A stretch of DNA of 64,000 nt, from positions 1 through 64,000 of the forward strand of contig WGMC01000013.1 in the NCBI GenBank assembly GCA_016125265.1, read 5' to 3'. Made by a program: the position numbers and the translations under genes. This document shows positions 57,174-64,000 of the stretch, in pieces; position 1 is the first letter of the stretch; each line of letters starts with the position of its first letter. The notes under the pieces are model-generated. The model was not told where the DNA came from and ran no database searches. It worked only from the letters and a program-made list of their open reading frames with translations. This stretch comes from Planctomycetaceae bacterium (lineage in GTDB: Bacteria > Planctomycetota > UBA1135 > GCA-002686595).

Positions 57174-58784
57174 TCACTCCGCCGTCAGTGGCCCCTGTTG
57201 GATCTGGTCCAAGAGCCGCAGCGCCAATCGCACCACCCGCCGCACCTTGTCGTAATCGATCTTGTCGGGTGTGTCCGTCGGCTGGTGGTAGTCCTCGTGC
57301 ACATCCGTGAACAGGAACAGCACCGGGATCCCGAGCCGCGCGAACATCGCCTGGTCCGAGCGCTCGTAGTACCGATCGGCGCTCTTCAAGCTGGTGAAGC
57401 CCTCGAGCGGCGCCAACTCCTCGACCAAGCGCGACATGCGGCCGTACTCCTTGCCCCGCTCGCGGCTCGGGGTGAAGTGCAACTCGTTGCCCGCGTTGCG
57501 CCCGATCATGTCGATGTTGAGGTTGGCCGCGGCGCGCCGTTCGCCGGGCAGCCACGGTTTGTCCGACCAAGCGCGCGAGCCCAAGAGGCCCTTCTCCTCC
57601 GCCGACACCCAGATCAACATCACCGAACGCGCGAGCGGACCCCGCGCGGCCAATCCCTCGGCGATCGCGAGCAACCCCGAAGTGCCCGAACCGTTGTCGT
57701 CCGCGCCGTTGTAGATCTCCTCGCCGCGCGCGCCCACGTGGTCGTAGTGGGCGCTGATCAGAATGACCTCGCGCTCCAACTCCGGATCGGAACCGGGCCA
57801 GAAACCGCAGACGTTCTCGAGCACCACCCGGCCCGAATCGCCGGCCGCGCGGCGCTCTTCCGTCGCGGTCACACGCAGCTCGGTGCCGAGCGGCAGGCCC
57901 GCTTCCACCTCGTCAGGCGGCAGTCCGACCGCCGCCAGATCCAGGAGCGCCAAGCCGGACTCCCGCGTCAGCGCCAGGCTGGCGAACACCTCGGTGGGCT
58001 CTTGCGGGCCGTCCTTGGGGTACGAAAGTGTGCCCTTCGTCAGCGCGTCGGTGCTGCGCCGGAATCGCTCCGCATAGGGCGCGCCGTCGTAGTCCGCGGC
58101 GGGCATGACGAGCAGCCCGAGCGCTCCGGCCCGCCGCGCCGCGATGCGCCGACGTCCGACGGATTCCTTGCCGTCCAGACACAGAAGCCACTTGCCCGAC
58201 GCGGCGAGGGCTTCGAGTTCGGCGCCCGCGGCCTGCCCGGCCCAGACGATGCCGCCCGACAGGTCGAGGTCCTGGGCGTCCCGGCCGCTCTCGAGGAAGT
58301 AGTCGACGCCGAACCCGAAGGTGCGCTCGCCCTTCTCGGAGCTGACTTTCACGAGGGAGCGCTGGGGGTCGATGGCCCGCCACGCCAACTGGTACTCGTG
58401 GAAGTAGCCTCCCTCCGCCCCGGGCTGGAAACCGAGCTGCTGCAGCCGCGCGCGCAGGAACCGGGCGGCGATGCGCTGCTCCGCGCTGGGTGTGTCGCGG
58501 CCGCGCATCTCGTCGGAGGCGAGGAAGTGGAGGTCCGCGGAGATGCGATCGGCGTTCACGGCCGCGAGGGAGCGCTCCAGGGCGTCCGTCACGGGGGTCG
58601 TGTCCACGGCGGTCGCCGCGTCGGTCGCAGGGTCCTGCGCCAGGCGGTGGGGCGAGGGCGCCGCCCAACCGAGCGGAAGGGCCCCCACAAGCAGGGCCCC
58701 TGCAACCAAGGACGGTGCCAGGAGGGCCGACCTCCAGGGGGTCGAGGAACGCGTCGCAATGGGGCCGGAGAACAACGTATTCAT
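57174..58784 (-). CDS. Secreted M28 family metallopeptidase with PA-like insert
   Basis: 536 residues from the ATG at 58784. The signal peptide has a hydrophobic core (LLAPSLVAGALLVGALPLGWA). A pre-domain contains a protease-associated-like insert (about 150-280). Metal ligands follow: ISAHYDHVGARG (His, Asp), GADDNGSGTSGLL (bridging Asp), WVSAEEKGLLGS (Glu pair), NIDMIGRN (Asp) and DYHQPTDTPD (final His). It should be an active di-zinc aminopeptidase in the periplasm or outside. It is unlike the shorter M28 protein at 20 kb. Confidence 0.92.
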   Translation of the reverse strand: MNTLFSGPIATRSSTPWRSALLAPSLVAGALLVGALPLGWAAPSPHRLAQDPATDAATAVDTTPVTDALERSLAAVNADRISADLHFLASDEMRGRDTPSAEQRIAARFLRARLQQLGFQPGAEGGYFHEYQLAWRAIDPQRSLVKVSSEKGERTFGFGVDYFLESGRDAQDLDLSGGIVWAGQAAGAELEALAASGKWLLCLDGKESVGRRRIAARRAGALGLLVMPAADYDGAPYAERFRRSTDALTKGTLSYPKDGPQEPTEVFASLALTRESGLALLDLAAVGLPPDEVEAGLPLGTELRVTATEERRAAGDSGRVVLENVCGFWPGSDPELEREVILISAHYDHVGARGEEIYNGADDNGSGTSGLLAIAEGLAARGPLARSVMLIWVSAEEKGLLGSRAWSDKPWLPGERRAAANLNIDMIGRNAGNELHFTPSRERGKEYGRMSRLVEELAPLEGFTSLKSADRYYERSDQAMFARLGIPVLFLFTDVHEDYHQPTDTPDKIDYDKVRRVVRLALRLLDQIQQGPLTAE

Positions 58785-58833
58785 GGGAGGGAGTGCGCGG
58801 GAGGGCTTCGAGCCTTCTCGGAGGGCGGGGAGT

Positions 58834-59793
58834 CTACGCATCGCGAACGCTGGCGCCCGGTCGATCGTTGCCGGGTTGCGAGGAGCCGGACGCGCGAAGG
58901 GGCTCGTTGGGGCCCGGGGCGAGCCCCACGAGCTCCAGGTAGGCGGCGAGTTTGCCGGCTCGGCGCAGGCGGTCGAGGTCGTCCCGGTTCGCTAGGCACC
59001 AGGGGCAAGCCATCTCGCCGAGGTGGAAACCGAGGAACCGCAGCGGTCCCTCGGGCAAGGAGCCAGCCAACTGGCGCGCGATCCAGCGCCGGTCCGGGCA
59101 GCTCACCCGGCGCTCGCGCCAGACTTCCTGCACATCGACTTCGATGATGTGCTGCCCCTCTTCCGCGGCGGCGAGCCAGCGCAAGAGGTCCGACCCGGAC
59201 TCGCGCACGGCTGCGATCTGGCGCAGGCGTTTGAGCGCTCGGAACTTGATGCCGGCGACGGAGGTTTCGTCGCGGAGGTCGAAACGCTCCCAGGTGTCGC
59301 GGTTGCGCCAATTGCCCGAAAGCAGGGCTTCCACGACGGACAAACGCACGTGTTCGCCCTCGGCCCAGGTCTCGTCGACCCAGGCTTCGAGGGAGTCGCC
59401 GAGCAGGCGGCGGGCGCGGCTCGACAACTCGGCCCCGCGCACGATCGCGCTCGGAGTCTCCGCGTCCTGGGCGATCTGGTCCAGGCCCACGGGGCCGTCC
59501 TCTTCGCTCACCGTCGGCAACGTCCGCGCGCGGCGCCGGCGCAGGTGGTCGATCGTGCGGTTCCTGCAGATGCCGAACAGGAACTGCTCGAAGCTGTAGA
59601 GCGGATCGAAGTCCGCGATGCCGCGCACGGCGCCGAGGAGGGCCTCTTGGACCACGTCCTCGGCCGCCTGCAGATCTCCGGTGCGGCGCTGCGCGTACGC
59701 GAGCAGGCGGCCGGAGTACTCGCGCTCCACCCGGGACCATTCCCCGTCGTCGCGGCTTTGGAGCTTTTGGATGTCGGGCGACCAATCGGCCAT
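58834..59793 (-). CDS. ECF sigma factor with fused zinc-knuckle tail
   Basis: 319 residues, longer than typical ECF factors (about 190). Region 2 spans about 20-90, with RLLAYAQRRTGDLQAAEDVV, QEALLGAVRG and FGICRNRTIDHLRRRRAR. The region 4 part is divergent (about 150-200) with FRALKRLRQIAAVRE. The C-terminal extension has H257, C263 and C266 in HLGEMACPWC, reminiscent of anti-sigma zinc (ZAS-like) motifs. This suggests a self-regulated or redox-sensing sigma factor. No separate anti-sigma gene is adjacent. Confidence 0.82.
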   Translation of the reverse strand: MADWSPDIQKLQSRDDGEWSRVEREYSGRLLAYAQRRTGDLQAAEDVVQEALLGAVRGIADFDPLYSFEQFLFGICRNRTIDHLRRRRARTLPTVSEEDGPVGLDQIAQDAETPSAIVRGAELSSRARRLLGDSLEAWVDETWAEGEHVRLSVVEALLSGNWRNRDTWERFDLRDETSVAGIKFRALKRLRQIAAVRESGSDLLRWLAAAEEGQHIIEVDVQEVWRERRVSCPDRRWIARQLAGSLPEGPLRFLGFHLGEMACPWCLANRDDLDRLRRAGKLAAYLELVGLAPGPNEPLRASGSSQPGNDRPGASVRDA

Positions 59794-59840
59794 CGGGCCA
59801 ACTCTAGTGCACCGCGCTGGCCAACGCTATCGGCCCAACG

Positions 59841-60764
59841 CTATCGGGCCACCAGCACGGCGCCGCCCCGGCGCTCGGCTTCGAGGTACGCCTCCCGGGC
59901 CATGCGATAGAGGTCGCCCGCCCGCACCACGTCCGGGTGCGGGAAGCTGGCGATGCCGACGGCGATGCGGAGCGGGTCGCCGACCAGGTCCAGGAGGCCC
60001 ATGTCGTCGGCGGCCGACTGGATGCGTCGGGCCATGACTTCGGCGCCGCCGGGGGGTGTGTGCGGCAGGAGGAACAAGAACGACGAGAGGTCGAAACGGC
60101 CGAGCAGGTCCGTGTCGCGCGCGGCCTGCAGGAAGAGACCCGACAATTGGCGCAGGACGTCCTCGCCAGCCTGCCCGTCGAACCCCAGCATGACCACGGA
60201 GAGCGGCTGGTGGAACCGGCGCGCGCGCTTCAGTTCCTCGTCCAGCTTGTAGGTCAAGAAATCGTAGTTGAAGAGGCTCGTCTCGGGATCTGCCAAGGCC
60301 TCGATCAAACCCGTCGGGCGTGTGCTTTCGGCCTCCAACTCGCGCAACAGCGCTTCCGGCAGGATCGCCATGGTTTCGCCCAGCGAGTCGGGCCGCGGCG
60401 AACGAGTGTCGTAGGCGATGAGTTCGGCGGCGAGTTGGTCCTTCGAGATGCCAGCCTCGAGCACACCGGTGGCGCCGCAGAAGCGCGCGATCGGTTCGGC
60501 CAGCGGGTTGGCCTCCGGCACCACCAGGTAGAGGCGCCGGTGGTTCGGCGTGGTCAACCGGCGGATGGCCTCGTAGGGGTTGGCGCCGGACAGGGACACA
60601 TCGAGCAGGATGACGTCCTTGGGCGAACCGGGATCGCTGAGCGCGGCCGCGAGCGTGAGGGCGGGCGCGAGTTCCCAACCGGCGATGCCCTTGGCCGCGG
60701 CGGCCAGTTGCCGCTCGAGCTTGGTGTCCTGGCTCACGAGCCGGATCTTGCGTGTGTCTTTCAT
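59841..60764 (-). CDS. Receiver-like and degenerate GGDEF domain protein
   Basis: 307 residues from the ATG at 60764. The N-terminal part (about 5-120) resembles a receiver (DVILLDVSLSGANPYEAIR) with its strand-5 region replaced. The C-terminal GGDEF fold is clear (LFNYDFLTYKLDEELKRARR, LSVVMLGFDG, VGIASFPH), but the signature loop is GRFDLSSF instead of GG(D/E)EF, so cyclase activity is unlikely. It may bind c-di-GMP or act as a dead adaptor. It lies about 50 bases after the ECF sigma gene in the opposite order, minus strand. Confidence 0.8.
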   Translation of the reverse strand: MKDTRKIRLVSQDTKLERQLAAAAKGIAGWELAPALTLAAALSDPGSPKDVILLDVSLSGANPYEAIRRLTTPNHRRLYLVVPEANPLAEPIARFCGATGVLEAGISKDQLAAELIAYDTRSPRPDSLGETMAILPEALLRELEAESTRPTGLIEALADPETSLFNYDFLTYKLDEELKRARRFHQPLSVVMLGFDGQAGEDVLRQLSGLFLQAARDTDLLGRFDLSSFLFLLPHTPPGGAEVMARRIQSAADDMGLLDLVGDPLRIAVGIASFPHPDVVRAGDLYRMAREAYLEAERRGGAVLVAR

Positions 60765-61200
60765 GGCTGTCCCCGGGCCGACCTGGTGCTGGGCGTTCCC
60801 GGCATGTTCTCCCCAAACGGACGCCGGACGCAAGCTCCCGCCCCCTCTCCCCCCACCCCAGGTCCCCTAAGGGGAGACTTCCCGGCCCGGCTGCCCCGGT
60901 CCGCCTCGCCCGACGGTCGGAGCACGGCCCGCAGCCCGCGGTCGGTCCTACCGCTCCTCGCTCGGCTACAAGCCGCGCCACGGCCCGTAGCGTCCGTCGT
61001 CAGAACTTCGTGCGCCGACTTCCGATTCGCTCGCGCGTTCGCCTGCCCCGCGCTCCGAACTTCCACACAAAGTCGCGTCGACGGCGCAGCGCGACAAGGA
61101 CACCAACAGATCTGGGAAGCCGCACACGAACTGCGTGGCCCGGGAGACCTGGAGTGCTCCCGCCGCCGTCCGCGCGACAACCCTTCCCGGGAGACTTGCC
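60765..61200. other. Divergent intergenic region, no gene supported
   Basis: About 435 bases between the degenerate GGDEF gene (minus) and the repeat protein (plus). A short hairpin TCCCCTAAGGGGA sits near 60864-60876. Promoters of both genes should lie here. No credible open frame is seen. Confidence 0.5.
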
Positions 61201-64000
61201 ATGCTCGCAGCCGGACTTCACGGCCGATACCTTCGCTTCCTTCCCCACGGCGAGTGGCTCCCGCTAACCTCGCTCGCCCTGTGCTTCGCAGCGGATGTCG
61301 CTGCGGCTGCCCAAGACGTCCCCGCGCACGCTCCAGTTCCGAGGGACATCGGCGCGTGGACCGCGGACGGTGCGCTCGCACTGCCTCGCCACGCGAATGC
61401 CGTCGGGTCGAGTTCCTTGGCACACGAGCGCAGCGGGAGCGTGCAACAGAGGATGAGAGGATTCGAGCGACTGCACGCGGAGCAAAGCGCGCCGCTCGGC
61501 GCCATGGAACTCGCGCTCGGCGACGGATGCGATGCGGGTTGGCTGCCGACCTTCGGCGGTATCCCCGGGACGAACGCGTGGGCGATGGCCCTTTGCGCCT
61601 TCGACGACGGGTCCGGTCCCGCGCTCTACGCCGGGGGCTACTTCACGAGCGGCGGCGGCGTTTCCGTGGGGGGAGTCGCGCGCTGGGACGGCACAGATTG
61701 GAGCGCCCTGGACGAGGGCCCGAACTTCGATGTGTTCGCGCTGACGGTTTGGGACGACGGCTCTGGGCCCGCGTTGTTCGCGGGGGGCGTGGAGCTCGCG
61801 ATGGGCGGCAACTTGGGTAGGGTCGCACGTTGGGACGGGTCCACCTGGACCAACGTGGGGCCGGTGTCCGTCGACCACGGTTTGGTGTACACCCTCTGCG
61901 GCGTCGATGGCGGCGCCGGCCGCGGTCTCTACGCCGGAGGCCGCTTCACCTCCATCGGCGGCGTGGCTGCGAACAACATCGCGATCTGGGACGGAAGCGC
62001 GTGGAACGCCCTGGCACAAGGTGTCGTCGGCCTCGATGTCCTTGCCGGAGTCAACGATATGTGCGTCGCGGACGACGGCGCCGGCCCGGCTCTCTTCGTC
62101 GGCGGGAACTTCCACTCCGCCGGGGGTCAACCGGCGAACCAGATCGCCAAGTGGGACGGTGCGAACTGGAGCGCCCTCGGATCGGGGGTGTCGAGTTCGA
62201 TCTCGCCGTATCCGGAAGCCGGGGTGTTCGCGCTTGTCGCGATGCCGCGCGAATCCGGTCCAGGGCTCTACGTGGGTGGTCAGTTCGACACCGCCGGCGG
62301 CGTGGCGGCGAATGGCATCGCCCTCTGGGAAAGCGGTGGCTGGAGCGCGCTGCCACAGGAACCCGCGGGCGTCGTGACCGCGCTGCAAGTCGCACAGGAG
62401 AGCGCTGGTCCAGTTCTCTACGCCGGCGGTGGTTTCCTTCCCGCCGGAGGTCCGATGCCGAACTACCAACTCGTCTCGCGGTGGGACGGGACGACCTGGA
62501 GTCCGCTCACGGCGAGCCTCGGCAGCGCGCCCGAGAGCGGCGCCACCTTCTTCATCGCCGGTTTGGTTTCCATGGACCTGGGTTCCGGGCCCCGGCTCTT
62601 CGCGGCGGGTGGGATCCCGGAGATCGGCGGCCTGACCGTGAAGAACGTGGTCGAGTGGGACGGCAGCTCGTGGAGCGGCCTGGGCAGCGGCCTGACCGCG
62701 GAAGTCCGCGCCCTGGGCGTCGTCGACGTCGGATCGGGCGCGGCCCTCTACGCGGGCGGCAACTTCACCGCGGCAAGCGGACTGTCGGCGAAACACATCG
62801 CGCGCTGGGACGGCAGTGCCTGGACCCCGTTCGGTCAGGGCGTGAATGGCAGTGTCCGCGCCCTCGCGGAGTTCGACGACGGGTCCGGTCCGGCGCTCTA
62901 CGCCGGCGGGTACTTCACGGAGGCTGGCGGCCTGCCGGCCTCTCGCATCGCCCGTTGGGACGGAAGCGCGTGGAGTCCGCTGGGGCTGGGGACGAACGGC
63001 GTGGTGCTGGCGCTCCAAGTCCATGACGACGGCACTGGGCCCGCCCTCTACGCCGGCGGAGGGTTCACCGCCGCGGGCGGCCAGGTGGCGCACGGAATCG
63101 CGCGTTGGAACGGAAGCGCATGGAGCGGCCTTCCGGGAGCCGGCGTCGGCACCAACGCCGCGATCGAGGCCTTGTGCACCTTCGACGACGGCACAGGCTC
63201 GGCGCTCTACGTGGGAGGCAGCTTTGTTTCGATCGGCGGAGTTCCCGCGAACAGCATCGCGCGCTGGGACGGACAGGGCTGGAGCGCCCTGGGCACAGGC
63301 GTGGCTGGTTCCGCCGCGCGTGTGGCTTCCCTGTGTGTTTTCGACGATGGCGCTGGCGACGCGCTGTACGCCGGCGGCAGCTTCACGTCCGCCGGCGGGG
63401 TCCCGGCGAACCGCATCGCCCGTTGGGATGGCAGCGCGTGGAGCGGCTTGGGCAGCGACGCATTTGTTTTCGTCCACGCACTCGCGGCGGTGGACGACGG
63501 CTCCGGTCCCGCGCTCTTCGCAGGGGGGAGCCCCTCTTTCGCGGCGGTGGTTGCGAATGCCAGCCGCATCGTCCGTTGGGACGGCGCAAGCTGGAGCAGT
63601 CTCGGGAGTGGACTGAAGGACGAGGTCTACGCGCTCGTTGCGAACGATGCCGGCCCGCGCTCGTCGCTCTACGTCGGCGGACGGTTCACCGCGTCCCCGG
63701 GAGGCGACAGCTACGTGGCGGAGTGGGCGGGTTGTGTGGCCCCTGGCTTCGACTTGCTGGCCGGTTGCTTCGCGAATCCGGCGAGTTTGGGCTCCCCGTC
63801 GGCGGGCCTGGTCCTCGGAGGTGCGGTGGTGTTCGACATCCAATCCCAAGCGGGCGCGGACGGGGTTGCGTTCCTCCATGTCGCCCCGAAGGGAGTGGAC
63901 ACGGCCGGTTGCGGGCTCTTTGTTCCCGGACTCGGCGAGTTGTTGGTCGCGGTTGTCCCCCAACCGATTCTGGTGGCTGCCGGCGCTGCGCCCCTAGGAC
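61201..64000 (+). CDS. Large secreted protein with about fourteen propeller-like repeats (3' end cut)
   Basis: At least 933 residues; the frame from the ATG at 61201 is open to the window end. A Shine-Dalgarno GGGAGA precedes the start. After a signal-like N-terminus come about fourteen repeats of roughly 55 residues, each with the pattern DDGSGPALYAGGxF, then an AGGVxANxIARWDGSxWSxL segment. Each repeat probably forms one beta-propeller or solenoid blade. The last repeats grade into a C-terminal domain with two Cys-containing strands. Such proteins are common on planctomycete surfaces; function unknown. Confidence 0.85.
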   Translation, partial: MLAAGLHGRYLRFLPHGEWLPLTSLALCFAADVAAAAQDVPAHAPVPRDIGAWTADGALALPRHANAVGSSSLAHERSGSVQQRMRGFERLHAEQSAPLGAMELALGDGCDAGWLPTFGGIPGTNAWAMALCAFDDGSGPALYAGGYFTSGGGVSVGGVARWDGTDWSALDEGPNFDVFALTVWDDGSGPALFAGGVELAMGGNLGRVARWDGSTWTNVGPVSVDHGLVYTLCGVDGGAGRGLYAGGRFTSIGGVAANNIAIWDGSAWNALAQGVVGLDVLAGVNDMCVADDGAGPALFVGGNFHSAGGQPANQIAKWDGANWSALGSGVSSSISPYPEAGVFALVAMPRESGPGLYVGGQFDTAGGVAANGIALWESGGWSALPQEPAGVVTALQVAQESAGPVLYAGGGFLPAGGPMPNYQLVSRWDGTTWSPLTASLGSAPESGATFFIAGLVSMDLGSGPRLFAAGGIPEIGGLTVKNVVEWDGSSWSGLGSGLTAEVRALGVVDVGSGAALYAGGNFTAASGLSAKHIARWDGSAWTPFGQGVNGSVRALAEFDDGSGPALYAGGYFTEAGGLPASRIARWDGSAWSPLGLGTNGVVLALQVHDDGTGPALYAGGGFTAAGGQVAHGIARWNGSAWSGLPGAGVGTNAAIEALCTFDDGTGSALYVGGSFVSIGGVPANSIARWDGQGWSALGTGVAGSAARVASLCVFDDGAGDALYAGGSFTSAGGVPANRIARWDGSAWSGLGSDAFVFVHALAAVDDGSGPALFAGGSPSFAAVVANASRIVRWDGASWSSLGSGLKDEVYALVANDAGPRSSLYVGGRFTASPGGDSYVAEWAGCVAPGFDLLAGCFANPASLGSPSAGLVLGGAVVFDIQSQAGADGVAFLHVAPKGVDTAGCGLFVPGLGELLVAVVPQPILVAAGAAPLG

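Noticed and set aside
61264-63963. 899-residue minus-strand frame opposite the repeat protein
   Set aside because: Its apparent repeats only mirror the sense-strand blade repeats; the sense frame has a signal peptide, a Shine-Dalgarno and conserved cores.

Overview
The window is GC-rich bacterial chromosome, most likely Planctomycetota. The clues are a DUF1580 protein, tandem DUF1573 lipoproteins with the CGCT motif, an excisionase-like helix-turn-helix fused to an acidic membrane tail, an ECF sigma factor with a fused zinc-knuckle tail, many secreted repeat proteins, and a planctomycete-style integrase with PNQLRH in the active site. Family names come from reading motifs by eye; no database search was run.

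Positions 1 to about 15930 are an accessory region, visibly less GC-rich than the rest on its left side. It ends at an intact tRNA-Pro(CGG) (15931-16007, minus) whose 3' end faces a tyrosine integrase (14613-15845). From left to right it holds a 5'-truncated ornithine cyclodeaminase-like gene coupled to a two-TM protein, a serine resolvase with res-like inverted repeats, a WGR protein, large and small secreted proteins, a HEAT-repeat protein, a conjugation-type block (DUF1232, ParB, a soluble VirD4-like ATPase, a four-TM protein, a small hydrophilic protein, DUF1580), and a two-gene operon of a membrane adaptor plus a trypsin-like protease that looks like a conflict or defence module. No relaxase, mating-pore gene or second att copy is visible, so the element probably continues past the left edge.

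Positions 16 to 34 kb are housekeeping and signalling: a vWA/HEAT secreted protein, an acidic single-pass membrane protein, an operon of M28 peptidase, histidine phosphatase and P-loop kinase-like protein, a seven-PAS hybrid histidine kinase behind a MetOD1-type sensor, SelB (so selenoproteins are expected), a HAD phosphatase, a YhcC-type radical SAM protein, a C4 zinc-ribbon coiled-coil protein, and RpoD with DnaG just upstream.

Positions 34 to 53 kb are a long run of minus-strand genes. In transcription order they are two DUF1573 lipoproteins, GspE/PilB-like ATPase 2, PilT, GspE/PilB-like ATPase 1, GspF/PilC, a sensor histidine kinase, two CNNM/CBS transporters, two small membrane proteins, an FGE-like lipoprotein, RsmA, then a 1-kb non-coding stretch before dnaG-rpoD. 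Several neighbours overlap by four bases. Positions 53 to 64 kb hold a lipoprotein, pyruvate phosphate dikinase, a second M28 peptidase, an ECF sigma factor, a degenerate GGDEF protein and the start of a large secreted protein with about fourteen blade-like repeats, cut by the window end.
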